From positions 1 through 17,095 of the forward strand of contig JANBQS010000479.1 in NCBI GenBank assembly GCA_027577415.1: a DNA stretch of 17,095 nt, in the 5' to 3' direction. Origin of the DNA: Coemansia sp. RSA 922. Its lineage: Eukaryota > Kickxellomycota > Kickxellomycetes > Kickxellales > Kickxellaceae. Made by a program: the position numbers and the translations under genes. A model generated the notes under the pieces. That model did no database searches, had not been told where the DNA came from, and worked only from the letters and a program-made list of their open reading frames with translations. Of this stretch, positions 6,982 to 15,780 are shown piece after piece; the first letter of the stretch is position 1, and each line of letters starts with the position of its first letter.

Positions 6982-8400
6982 ATGGCAGATACTAACGATA
7001 TTCAGACGTTCATCAAGCCATACTTGGTACCCGAGGGTTCCGAGGAGCTCAACCGGAACCTACAGGCTATGGCAGCTAGCTTTGCTGTTACCGACGATAA
7101 GATAAGCGATATCATCAAGGGCCTACACAAGTCTATGAAGACCGGGTTGGACCACGACGACCCCGACGCCCTACCCATGATCCCCACCTACGTCAATGGG
7201 CGGCCGACTGGCAAGGAGACCGGAACCTTCCTAGCGCTGGACCTGGGCGGTACCAACCTGCGTGTCTGCCAAGTCACGCTGAAGGGCGACACGACGTATA
7301 GCCTGGTGCAGCAAAAGTTCACTATCACGCAGGAGGCCAAGGAAAGCCGCCTGTGGGACTTTATCGCCGAATGTGTTGGCGTCTTCTTGGAGGAGCATGA
7401 CCTTCATCCAGCTCCCGGGAAGCGTACCATTCCTTGCGGCTACACCTTCTCATTTCCCATCTACCAAACGGGCATTGCTTCGGGTAACCTGTCCATGTGG
7501 AACAAGAGCTTCACTGTGCCAAACTCTGTCGGCCGCGATGTCGTTAACCTGACCCAGTCCGCCTTCCAGCGTCACCACGTGCCTGTCGAAGTCGTTGCTG
7601 TTCTCAACGACACTGTGGGCACGCTGATGACCTCCGGGTACTCGCATCCTGATACGCAGATGGGCATTATCTTTGGTACGGGTACTAACGCTGCTTACTG
7701 GGAGAACCTGGAGAATATTGGCAAGTGGACTGGTCCAGACCGCAAGGGCGAGATGGTCGTCAACCTCGAATGGGGAGCATTTGACAACGCCACGGAGGTT
7801 CTTCCGTACACAGCGCATGACAACAAGCTGAACCGCAAGTCGTCCAACCACGGGCTGCAGGTATTCGAGAAGATGATCTCGGGTCTGTTCTTGGGCGAGG
7901 TTGCACGTAACGCCATTCTCTCGCTGGTCGACCAGCGGCTTATCTTTGCGGGCCGTTCGTCGGAGATCCTCAACAAGTCATATACCTTTGATACCGCGTA
8001 TATGTCGGAAATCGTAGCTGACCAGACGCCTGACCTGGCTAACGTCAAAGTCGTGTTGGAGGGCACGCTTGATATCCCGCCTACCTCGCTTATCGACCGT
8101 AAGGTTGTCCAGCATGTGTGCAATATGATTGGAACCCGTGGTGTCCGTCTCTCGGCTGCTGCTATGTCTGCTGTGCTGCTGGCGCGTCCTGAGCTCCTTG
8201 CTTCTACGGTGTCGGTGGGTATTGATGGTTCTATGTACCAGTTTTACCCTAACTTTGAGCGCAACTTGTATAGCGTCTCGCGTGTCTTCCTCGGTGAGGA
8301 CTTTGTCGATAATAGGCTCAAATTACATCTCGCCAAGGATGGCTCGGGTGTCGGTGCTGCTATTGTCGCTATGACTGTGGACCGTGACCGGAACCGTTGA
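6982..8400 (+). CDS. Hexokinase
   Basis: A 472-residue cytosolic sugar kinase (ATP + hexose to hexose 6-phosphate), the entry step of glycolysis. It has the two-domain hexokinase layout. Phosphate loop 1 is LALDLGGTNLRV (84-95). The sugar-binding segment is YTFSFP (154-159) followed by WNKSF (173-177). The catalytic Asp is in VLNDTVGT (Asp210). GTGTNAAYWE (232-241) and NLEWGAF (261-267) carry the sugar-contacting Asn235 and Glu263. The adenosine region is SVGIDGSMYQFYP (411-423), and DGSGVGAA lies at 453-460. Length fits the ~50 kDa fungal type. The usual WTKGF is changed to WNKSF, so the Thr that contacts glucose is Asn here while Lys175 is kept. No introns. Sequence alone does not separate hexokinase from glucokinase. 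Confidence 0.95.
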   Translation: MADTNDIQTFIKPYLVPEGSEELNRNLQAMAASFAVTDDKISDIIKGLHKSMKTGLDHDDPDALPMIPTYVNGRPTGKETGTFLALDLGGTNLRVCQVTLKGDTTYSLVQQKFTITQEAKESRLWDFIAECVGVFLEEHDLHPAPGKRTIPCGYTFSFPIYQTGIASGNLSMWNKSFTVPNSVGRDVVNLTQSAFQRHHVPVEVVAVLNDTVGTLMTSGYSHPDTQMGIIFGTGTNAAYWENLENIGKWTGPDRKGEMVVNLEWGAFDNATEVLPYTAHDNKLNRKSSNHGLQVFEKMISGLFLGEVARNAILSLVDQRLIFAGRSSEILNKSYTFDTAYMSEIVADQTPDLANVKVVLEGTLDIPPTSLIDRKVVQHVCNMIGTRGVRLSAAAMSAVLLARPELLASTVSVGIDGSMYQFYPNFERNLYSVSRVFLGEDFVDNRLKLHLAKDGSGVGAAIVAMTVDRDRNR

Positions 8401-8643
8401 GCTAATATTCTCTCTCTATTGTTTTTCTGTTTTTGCTACCAATATACTGCTGTGTTTTTTATATTCCTTGACCTGTGTGTGATACTCATGATAATGCCTG
8501 TAGGAGACATTGGTGGAAATAAAATATTTCAAAGGTTGGTTTATTATTAAAAGCTAGGGCTATAAATAATGGTCTATTCTGCGTTTGTCATCCATACTAG
8601 CCATATAGTAGGAGATATCTTATAAAACTAAGTTTTATTCTGA
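8401..8643. other. Convergent 3' region with possible poly(A) signal
   Basis: The region lies between the ends of the hexokinase gene and the minus-strand gene at 8644. AATAAA occurs at 8518-8523, about 118 bp past the hexokinase stop, and is a candidate polyadenylation signal. Nothing else is seen. Confidence 0.4.
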
Positions 8644-8907
8644 CTATTTGTTAACCACATAGCGGAATGTGGCCTTCCACTGCTCAAGCTTTCCATTCAT
8701 GCTTTTAACCAGTGTAAGCCTATAGACTGATTTACCTGACGTGAGCTCTTGAACGTTTGATTCATCCTTCTCATTAAATAGCCCCAGTTCTTGTGGTATA
8801 TACTTAGCGCACTTTACATTAGCATCTTTAATCGCCTCAGGTTTGTCAAAAAAGGTAAGGCCAACGATGCACAACAGGCTATTATCTGTAGAACCATTTG
8901 GACGCAT
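8644..8907 (-). CDS. Small protein of unknown function, possible divergent family member
   Basis: An 87-residue protein without signal peptide or known motif, read from the ATG at 8905-8907. It has a TATA-TGCCCACT promoter like the small genes of the left island. A weak alignment is possible with the product of 10088-10414: S-x-NV-x(5)-G-x(3)-Y-x(3)-L-x(6)-GK (about residues 49-74) has the same order as S-x-NV-x(4)-GG-x-KY-x(3)-L-x(4)-EGK there. It is divergently placed to that gene, with 1.2 kb between the start codons. The promoter and the shared pattern support a gene; the relationship is tentative. Confidence 0.5.
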   Translation of the reverse strand: MRPNGSTDNSLLCIVGLTFFDKPEAIKDANVKCAKYIPQELGLFNEKDESNVQELTSGKSVYRLTLVKSMNGKLEQWKATFRYVVNK

Positions 8908-8990
8908 GATAAATATAAAAGATACTGTAGGTACTCTAGTTGCTGAGAAAAAAATAAGAGGTGATTTGATGTAGTTGCCTACTTCTGGAG

Positions 8991-9019
8991 AGTGGGCATC
9001 CTTGGCCGTCTATTTTATA
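8991..9019 (-). promoter_or_regulatory. Core promoter of the 8644-8907 gene
   Basis: TATAAAATA on the minus strand (complement of 9011-9019) is followed after 12 bp by TGCCCACT (complement of 8991-8998). This is the arrangement seen at 888-920 and 2269-2304. The start codon is 84 bp further on. Confidence 0.5.
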
Positions 9020-9097
9020 CCACAGTTTGGGATTCGGCTTGGGCAGGAAAATCGACCGATTCTCAGCATTGCCTTGGCAGTCACAAACAATCCATCA

Positions 9098-10087
9098 CAT
9101 GAGCTCTACTTGACTGCCTTTTAGGGCTTTTGTAGGTTTGCTGTTCTAATTATCCGCCAACGATGTATCTGGTGGGTGCCTGGCAATTCTCCCAAAAAAA
9201 AGAGCTGGAAAGAAGGGAGTAGCTTGACTGCCTTTGTGTATCAATGCTACCAATTAGCCATTTGAGGCAGCACGTCATCGTCAATCAACGAGCATCCTGT
9301 TGACTGAGGATATCAGCTGATGCTCAGTTTGTAGCCTTTCAGGTCTTTGGTGTTGTCCATGCTTGGCGCTTACTATTGGTTATTTTGAAAGCTCTAGCAA
9401 TCCACAAGAGAGAATCGGCTTCATAATATAGCTAGGTTTGTTAAAGAAAGACATACAAACTGTATAGTGTGACCACAAAAAGAAAACGTCAGCAATAAAG
9501 GGAAATCCTTGAGGGTTTGCCAAACAATTTTTTTGTGCTGGGAGAGGGAAAGCAGGATGCCCAGCTGTCGTTGCCGTGAAGAGACTTTGTCAATTCTGCA
9601 CTTTCTTCTCAGCTTGCCCGTTGTTTAGAGGTCAACGTGGTGGGAATAGCACTTTTTACCCTTTGCAATCCAGCTTGTTTGAAAGCCTTTGAACAAAGGG
9701 AGTGTTCTTTGGCAGCAAAAGTGCAATGTATTTTTAGCCAAAGCGGCCAAGCCATACGTCATTTTTTTTTCCACTAAAAGGAGCCCGACCTTTGCTTGCA
9801 CTGGGCAAGCGAGTTTAAAGTCCAGAATAGATTGCGTTTTTTTTCTTCTTCAAAAAACACCATGGAAAAAATGGAAGGCTCACCCCTCCCAAAAAAAACT
9901 TGGGCGCTTGCCCTTGTCAGGACTCAAAGTCAAGAGGCCGCTTGTCCTGTAAGTGCAAGTGCCTTGTACAAAGTCTGTAGAATAAAAAGGGGGAGAGCGG
10001 CCTAAAAGTTGAGCGCTGCACTCTGTCTTAACTCACCCACTTTTTTATTTAATTATTTTTGCCTTTACCTTACCTAGCTCTAGCACT
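9098..10087 (+). repeat. Conserved upstream block B1
   Basis: This ~990 bp block directly precedes the ATG of 10088-10414 and recurs as B2 before the ATG of 14476-14931. Counted matches: 9301-9365 against 13661-13725 is 64 of 65; 9432-9480 against 13794-13842 is 49 of 49; 9797-9829 against 14197-14229 is 33 of 33. Small indels that are not multiples of three shift any frame between the copies, so it is not coding. The last part holds AATAAAAAGG (9981-9990), the best TATA candidate, and a conserved TGCACTCTGTCTTAACTCACC before the leader. It probably includes an extended promoter. Confidence 0.82.
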
Positions 10088-10414
10088 ATGACCGATACCA
10101 TCAAACTATGCCACATAGAAGGAAAAACTAGGACAAACTATCATATTGTGAGCAACATCAAAGATGTAGACGCCTTCACTAAGCAGTTAAAGGAGAATCT
10201 CCCTACATTGAAAACCAGATATATATTTAAGTACGTGGATGGCGCCTTTTCACCCAACGTTGCTCAAGTCGCTGGTGGCCACAAGTACACGTTTACAAAC
10301 CTTACCACAGATAAGGAGGGGAAATATGAATGTTATATAAGGCATCAAGTTGATAACTACCCTTCCGAAGGTGAAAAGGAAGATGAATATACATCAGCTT
10401 GTTCTAATAAATGA
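10088..10414 (+). CDS. Small protein of unknown function (YHI-SNIK family, copy 1)
   Basis: A 108-residue protein paralogous to the products of 14476-14931 and 15781-16053. The conserved part is YHIVSNIK-x(5)-F-x(3)-LKE-x-LPTL (residues 18-41), then GGHKY (63-67) and a G-x(3)-C-x-I stretch. It has no signal peptide, membrane segment or known catalytic motif, and the end is acidic and polar. The start codon stands at the same place relative to block B as in the paralog. The proteins match at 14 of 25 positions in the best segment and far less elsewhere. I do not recognise the family. Confidence 0.7.
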   Translation: MTDTIKLCHIEGKTRTNYHIVSNIKDVDAFTKQLKENLPTLKTRYIFKYVDGAFSPNVAQVAGGHKYTFTNLTTDKEGKYECYIRHQVDNYPSEGEKEDEYTSACSNK

Positions 10415-10660
10415 CATGATGAGAATAGGAATCTACCACAGACATCTCTAGTTGCAGTATGGTTGTTATTTGCACATTGTGTGCACTGTACTGGACTTTT
10501 TCAGAGTTTGAACAACCAATTTCAGTGCGTTTAGGAGCAAAAAAATGCAGATGGACGCTCCCTAAACAAATTGAAACCAAGTTGCATCACTAGATTTTCT
10601 AGAGTTTTTATTTGGGTTATACTAGCACTTGTCGCACAAGTTGTTTTTATAATAGAAACT

Positions 10661-10800
10661 GTCACGCAATTTTGTTGAGTATATAAAACATAAAAAGTGA
10701 GAGTTGCAGAAAGAGAAAAGTAACGACTTTGGCCAGCACCCTTGCAACACGAACCCCTCCCCTAAAAATTATTTTGGTGAGGCGGCAAGGCTTTGTCCTT
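10661..10800. repeat. Conserved downstream block D1
   Basis: This ~140 bp block recurs at 15152-15288, in both cases about 220-250 bp past the stop codon of a YHI-SNIK gene. Shared cores are GGCCAGCACCCTTGCAA (10731-10747) and GCGGCAAGGCTTTGTCCTT (10782-10800). Between 10415 and 10660 nothing else is seen. In D1 a TATATAAA (about 10680) is present; D2 has AAATAAATAAA instead. Confidence 0.72.
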
Positions 10801-11099
10801 GTAGGATTTCGACGCTCGGTGACGATATTCCACATTCGATATTCCACATCCATGTTATATGACGAGACTACTGCCATTGCGATCAGCGACCCGAGAATCA
10901 ACAGTATCTTAGTTATTACTGCTTTGCGGACCGCCGTCCCTATTTAATGGCCCACGCCCCAGCAACCGCAGAGTAGTTCTTTCGAATCACCTTTTATCTT
11001 TATAGTATTTATTTATTATTTAAATACGAGACGTAAGAACTGGTGAATTTGGCACTCTGTCGCTTGTGAGTTTACTCATACTATAAAACTACACTTACT
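10800..11099. repeat. Direct repeat C1, upstream of the F-box gene
   Basis: About 300 bp, directly after D1, repeated at 13191-13457 on the other side of the F-box gene in the same orientation. Shared parts are TGTAGGATTTCGACG at the start, GGACCGCCGTCCCTATTTAA (10928-10947, identical in C2), AAATACGAGACGTAAG, AATTTGGCACTCTG and AAAACTACAC-TACT at the end. C1 carries TATAAAA (11082-11088), where C2 reads CTAAAAC. Confidence 0.75.
11082..11088 (+). promoter_or_regulatory. Possible TATA box of the F-box gene
   Basis: TATAAAA near the end of repeat C1, 291 bp before the ATG at 11380. The distance is longer than for the other genes here, so this is only a candidate. The 11100-11379 leader contains no supported gene. 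Confidence 0.3.
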
Positions 11100-11379
11100 C
11101 TTCAATAAACAATTGGTCATTAGTATTGGTGGACCTTGAGCTGGGGGACATTATGTCATTGGCGAGCAATGTCTTTGCCTTCTTTGCCCTCTTTGTCTCC
11201 ATTGCCGAGCCTTGCTCAAAGACATAAAAAAAGCTGTCGAACAAATTGGGCTGCTTAAAAAAGAAGTGCTTTCAGGAGGCTTCCTGCCTCCTTTTTTGCT
11301 TCACTACTCACTTTTAAACATTTATTTTTCACCAAGCTATCCAATTTCCAGCATTTTCAAACATTCTTTATTAGCCAAT

Positions 11380-13068
11380 ATGTCAAATCGTATGTCGCCA
11401 GCTCAAGATCCTCCCATCGATGTTCTACGTTCAATACTAAAGTGGGTAACACAAGAACAGAAGTCGCCCATGCGTGGTAATAAATGGCAGGTGAGCCGCT
11501 TAAAGGGGTTGCTGACTGTGAGCTCAGCCTGGCGACAGGTAGCCCTGGAATTCCTGTGGAGAAAGTACAGCCTTAATATCAAGGGTATGAGAAGAATAGA
11601 AAGTCTCTACTCTCCAGTGGTTAAAAAGAATGCACTTCCACATAATGCCACAAATTTGGTTAGGGAAATTAATGTAGATGTCCCCATGTCAGATATTGTT
11701 AGCGGAATGGCTCATAAACTACTGGCAAACTATATTGGAGATGCTACATGTTTTCCATTTGCTAGAAAGCTTACTGCTAGTATCAATTACCTTATAGACG
11801 AGCGCATTGATGATAAAGACATTGTCATTGTCAATGTACTTGAATTTGCCAAGCTACTCAAGTCAATGGCCCCAACAGCGGCCACAGTATGTGTGGATTG
11901 TGAGGTAGGTGAGTGGCAAGAAAGAAATGACAACCTTAGCGGCAATTTGGGAGAAGAAATATTAGCGACATTTGCAGGTGTGCTTTATGCCAACACAAAG
12001 TGTGCACATCTCATGTTACGTGATGCTGGCATTGAAACCATGTCAATTATTAACTCCATTCCGCCACTTTCCAGCTTAACCATAGCCTCTGAGTACGAGG
12101 TATTACCTGGTATACACACTAGCCTGGTGCACAAGTCTGCCAGTACACTTCAGTATCTAAATATTGCATTGGATGAGGCCAACATGCTAATATTTAATCA
12201 AAATGGTGAGGCTGTAGTATACCCAAATATGCAGTATCTGTATATACCCTTATGTGCTGCCAACAGCTCTGATGCCAGAGTAATGTCCTTGGATGTTACT
12301 CCGTTCCCTGTGCTAAAAACTTTGAAGCTGGAAGAATTATATCCATTTAATGATGACGTGTTATTCCGAGGCAACACTGCAACCCTAGAGTACCTGCATT
12401 TCCGCTTAAATTACGATAATATTGTTATGCTTAACAAGAAGCGGGTGTTTGAAAACAGACAACAGAGCTTACAGAGTGTTCGTGTCTTCAGGGCCATGGA
12501 ATATGGTGATACGCCAGATAATTCAGAGGTTGAAACAAGCAAGTTATTAAATCACTTGATGGGCACCACTAAAAAGTTGACTATACCAGATTTTTTGATA
12601 ACCAGTGCTTTTATTACAGCCACCCAGAATGGCCAGGGGTTTCAGAATATAAATGTAATTGAGTTGAGAGGAAGGCTTTCGCTTTTTGGAGTGTTAAGCC
12701 TACTGAAGGTACTTCCAGCCCTTGTCAAATTTAGTGGTGAAATTTATGGCCTGGGACCTGAGCTTTTGAGTATTGACACCAATGAGCGGCCTGACCACAT
12801 TGCTTCTACATATTGTGATGTAGCAAAGAATTTGCAAACTTGGGTAATCTCTGGTATCAGTGGACATTTTTTCTATGAAACGATTGATCATATTCTGCTT
12901 TTGGCACTGGTATGCCCCAAGCTTTCATGGATACATTTGATGTCTGAATTATTAAAAGACATCCATGTCAGAATTACTGATGCACTCAACAGCCTACCAT
13001 ATAGCAAGTATGCATCTCAGCTCAATAGGGTACAAGATATTATACGTAGACAAAACAGGGCAGAATAA
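11380..13068 (+). CDS. F-box-like protein with LRR-type C-terminal region
   Basis: A 562-residue protein. Residues 11-66 fit a divergent F-box: P-x-D-VL-x-SIL, then L-x-x-LL-TVSSAWRQVALEFLWRKYS. In F-box proteins this part binds Skp1 in an SCF ubiquitin ligase. The rest has irregular leucine-rich segments, for example LPPLSSLTIAS-like (229-236), LQYLNIAL (257-264), MQYLYIPL (284-291), VLKTLKLEEL (311-320), LEYLHFRL (336-343) and a late LSWIHL (515-520). These suggest an LRR solenoid for substrate binding. The start is the first ATG; the open frame runs back to 11212 only from a TTG. Its codons are more AT-rich than those of the hexokinase. Direct repeats C1 and C2 flank it. Substrate unknown. 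Such orphan F-box genes are often expanded in zygomycete-type fungi. Confidence 0.78.
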   Translation: MSNRMSPAQDPPIDVLRSILKWVTQEQKSPMRGNKWQVSRLKGLLTVSSAWRQVALEFLWRKYSLNIKGMRRIESLYSPVVKKNALPHNATNLVREINVDVPMSDIVSGMAHKLLANYIGDATCFPFARKLTASINYLIDERIDDKDIVIVNVLEFAKLLKSMAPTAATVCVDCEVGEWQERNDNLSGNLGEEILATFAGVLYANTKCAHLMLRDAGIETMSIINSIPPLSSLTIASEYEVLPGIHTSLVHKSASTLQYLNIALDEANMLIFNQNGEAVVYPNMQYLYIPLCAANSSDARVMSLDVTPFPVLKTLKLEELYPFNDDVLFRGNTATLEYLHFRLNYDNIVMLNKKRVFENRQQSLQSVRVFRAMEYGDTPDNSEVETSKLLNHLMGTTKKLTIPDFLITSAFITATQNGQGFQNINVIELRGRLSLFGVLSLLKVLPALVKFSGEIYGLGPELLSIDTNERPDHIASTYCDVAKNLQTWVISGISGHFFYETIDHILLLALVCPKLSWIHLMSELLKDIHVRITDALNSLPYSKYASQLNRVQDIIRRQNRAE

Positions 13069-13190
13069 GAGGGGTTAGAGCACCAGCTTTTAATTTATCT
13101 TAAAACCAGACATTGCCAATACTTTCCATAAAACTATTATCATTTGAGCTACGTCATGTTTCTTAGTACGCCATTTAAGTGCATTCTTAC

Positions 13191-13457
13191 TGTAGGATTT
13201 CGACGTTCGGCGACGATATCAAACATTTTATTTTGTGACACGATATCTACTGTTGCGATCAACGGCTCATCAACCAAGAGTAGTAGCGTTGTTACTGCTC
13301 TCATGGACCGCCGTCCCTATTTAAAGGTCCGCACCTCAGCAATCAGAGTAGTTATTTTTGAGCACCTTTATTCTTTATAGCTTTAATTTATTCTTAAATA
13401 CGAGACGTAAGGACTGGTAAATTTGGCACTCTGCCACTTGCTAAAACTACACATACT
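13191..13457. repeat. Direct repeat C2, downstream of the F-box gene
   Basis: Second copy of C1, beginning about 120 bp past the F-box stop and ending 10 bp before block B2. It keeps the identical 20-bp core at 13305-13324 and the ATACGAGACGTAAG stretch (about 13398-13411), with several indels elsewhere. Confidence 0.75.
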
Positions 13458-13466
13458 AAACTACAA

Positions 13467-14475
13467 CATGAGTTCTACTTGACCGCCTTTTAGGGCTTTT
13501 GTAAGTTTGCTGCTCTAATTTTCCATCAAGTATATACTAGGGTTCTGGCATTTCTTCCCAGAGAGCTGGAAAAAGGGAGTAGCTCGACTGCCTTTGTGTG
13601 TCATTGCTACCAATTAGCCATTTGAGGCAGCACGTTGTCTCCAATCAACAAGCATCCTGTTGACTGAGGATATCAGCTGATGCTCAGTTTGTAGCCTTTC
13701 AAGTCTTTGGTGTTGTCCATGCTTGCCTTTACTACTGTTTTTTTTTTTGAAAGCTTTACTAATCTACAAGAGAGATTCGCCTTCGTAATATGCCTAGGTT
13801 TGTTAAAGAAAGACATACAAACTGTATAGTGTGACCACAAAAAAAAAAACGTTGGCAATGAAGGGAAATCTTTGAGGGTGTGCCAAACAATTTTTGTGCT
13901 GGGAGAGGGAAAGCAGGATGCCCAGCTGTGGTTGCTGTAAAGAGACTTTGTCAATTCTGCACTTTCTTCTCAGCTTGCTTATTTCTTTGAGGGCAACGTG
14001 GTGGGGATAGCACTTTTTTTCCCTTCGCAATCCAGCCTGCTTGAAAACCTTTGAACAAAGGGAATTTTCTTTGGCAGCAAAAGTGCAATTTATTTTTAGC
14101 CTAAGCAGCTGAGTAGGGTTTCCTATTTTTTCTTTGGCCAAAGACCACCTTCACTCCCCCAAAATTTCTTTTGCTGAAAGGAATCCAACCTCTGCCTGCA
14201 CTGGGCAAGCGAGTTTAAAGTCCAGAATATATTGCATTTTTTCAAAGAAAACCATGGAAAAATGCGGATTCCACCTCCAAAAAGGCACCTTTCTCTGTTA
14301 AGACTTAAAGACGTTCTTTTGTACGTTCAGCAAGCGCAGTTGCCCTTTTCGCAAAAATAAGAGGAGGCACAGGAAGGGGCGAGAACTGCCAAAAAGTTGA
14401 ACACTGCACTCTGTCTTAACTCACCAGCAATTTTTATTGGATTTTTTTGCCTACTCCCTAGTTAGCTCTTACAAC
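13467..14475 (+). repeat. Conserved upstream block B2
   Basis: Second copy of block B, about 1010 bp, ending at the ATG of 14476-14931. Its open frames on the minus strand (for example 13803-14141) have no counterpart in B1 because of indels, so they are rejected as genes. The region between about 14105 and 14190 is the least conserved; the 33-bp identical core follows at 14197-14229. The final TGCACTCTGTCTTAACTCACC is shared with B1. Confidence 0.82.
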
Positions 14476-14931
14476 ATGGCCAATGCCTTTACAATGGAAG
14501 AAACAACAGGAGGTATCTGGAGACAATACCATATTGCGAGCAATATAAAAAATATCAATGTATTCTTTGACAAGTTAAAGAAAGAGCTTCCTACACTAAT
14601 TCCTGGGCATGCGATTGAATTACATAGCAACTCGTTCAAAAGCGACGTTTCTCGGTATGCAAATGGACACGAGTACAAGTTTGTAAGCCTAGGCTTGAAT
14701 AATGATTTGGGATGGAAATGTGTCGTACATCTTAATACTATTGCCACGCCTGATATGATTAGTGGGCACACTCATGCCACCCAAGGAGCTGATGGGTTTA
14801 CCGACTACTCGCAGGTAGGTAGCTTGTCTCAGGGAGGGTCATGGGGGTTTTTCCCCTCCGTGCAAATCCCTTTTGCTGGCGCATATGCCACTAATGTGCC
14901 GAGTGACGTGCATTCTTGGACGTGTTTTTGA
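14476..14931 (+). CDS. Small protein of unknown function (YHI-SNIK family, copy 2)
   Basis: A 151-residue protein. QYHIASNIK-x(4)-FF-x-KLKKELPTL matches the product of 10088-10414, followed by an NGHEYKF segment and a Cys-Val-Val-His stretch. After about residue 95 it has a tail of Gly, Ser, Thr and aromatic residues without counterpart in the shorter paralog. The start is the ATG at 14476, which aligns with the paralog's ATG; the open frame further upstream lacks an ATG. A donor-like CAG/GTAGGT occurs at about 14813, so an intron in the tail is conceivable, but the frame stays open without one. No known motif or function. Confidence 0.7.
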   Translation: MANAFTMEETTGGIWRQYHIASNIKNINVFFDKLKKELPTLIPGHAIELHSNSFKSDVSRYANGHEYKFVSLGLNNDLGWKCVVHLNTIATPDMISGHTHATQGADGFTDYSQVGSLSQGGSWGFFPSVQIPFAGAYATNVPSDVHSWTCF

Positions 14932-15151
14932 ATGCTGCCTGAATGAATGAATACCTCTGCATGATGTTTGCAGTGGCTTCTCTAATTTTACACCATCAAT
15001 AGTCTTACAAGATGTTATGCTCTTTCACTACAAGGAGGACAACGTATGCATAGTGTTGTTCAAGCTCATTAAAACCAAGCTTCTATTCTAGCTATTATAG
15101 AGCTTGCTTTTGGTGTTGCTAGCATTTTCTGTATGGGCTTCTTTTACAAAT

Positions 15152-15288
15152 GTTACGCTATTCTGTTGAATAAATAAATAAAAGTGAGTATTACAGGAAG
15201 AGAAAAGTGACAGTTTCGGCCAGCACCCTTGCAAAACGAACCCCTCCCCCAATAATTCTTTTTGGAGAAGCGGCAAGGCTTTGTCCTT
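15152..15288. repeat. Conserved downstream block D2
   Basis: Second copy of D1, about 220 bp past the stop of 14476-14931. GGCCAGCACCCTTGCAA is at 15218-15234 and GCGGCAAGGCTTTGTCCTT at 15270-15288. Unlike D1 it is not followed by a C block. The stretch 15289-15670 shows no supported gene. Confidence 0.72.
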
Positions 15289-15671
15289 ATTGCACTTTCT
15301 TTCTGGGTTTCCAGAGACCTTTGAGGAAGCAGCCAACACAGTTGGTGCAGCTGAGACTTTACCATTGTTGCGTTTCCTTTTTTGTCTGACCACATTCTTG
15401 GACAAGGTGCACTCGGCTTTCTGCAAAACAAAATAGGGGCCAACCTGCTTTGTGGTCGCTTGGTGTCCAATTTTTTATTAGAAAATAATGACGCATTGTG
15501 CCAGCGCAAAAAGGGTCAAACCCAGGGTTGCTTACATCATCATTGTGCAACTACCGATAGATGAGAAGCGTGGGCTTCACAAGGAGTGCTTTTTTGGCGA
15601 CAGTGGCCTAAAGTCACCAGTGCTCACTTGTTTACAAAGTTCAACTGCTTTTTCCCTCTCAAACCTATGGA

Positions 15672-15697
15672 TATAAAAGGGGCAAAAAAGTGCCCAT
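15672..15697 (+). promoter_or_regulatory. Core promoter of the 15781-16053 gene
   Basis: TATAAAA (15672-15678) is followed by AAGTGCCCA, with TGCCCAT at 15691-15697. The same AAGTGCCCA stands after the TATA box of the gene at 440-790 on the other strand. The start codon is 83 bp downstream of the motif. Confidence 0.52.
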
Positions 15698-15780
15698 GTC
15701 TAAGTAAAAAAAAACTACTCCTCGCTTCACCACATTCCACAACATTTACTACTCTGTCTACCAGCTCATTCATTTCTCCA

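Noticed and set aside
9689..10005. Plus-strand open frames in block B1
   Set aside because: They are not preserved in B2 and overlap the promoter region of the real gene at 10088.
11212..11379. N-terminal extension of the F-box protein
   Set aside because: It begins with TTG, contains no ATG, and the F-box starts shortly after the ATG at 11380.
10800..13457. C1 and C2 as LTRs of a retrotransposon
   Set aside because: There is no gag, protease, reverse transcriptase or integrase sequence, and no clear primer binding site or polypurine tract between them.
13673..14141. Minus-strand open frames in block B2
   Set aside because: B1 has no matching open frame because of indels, although the DNA is strongly conserved.
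14813..14931. Intron in the tail of the 14476-14931 gene
   Set aside because: Only a donor-like GTAGGT was seen; the frame is open throughout and no convincing branch and acceptor pair was needed.
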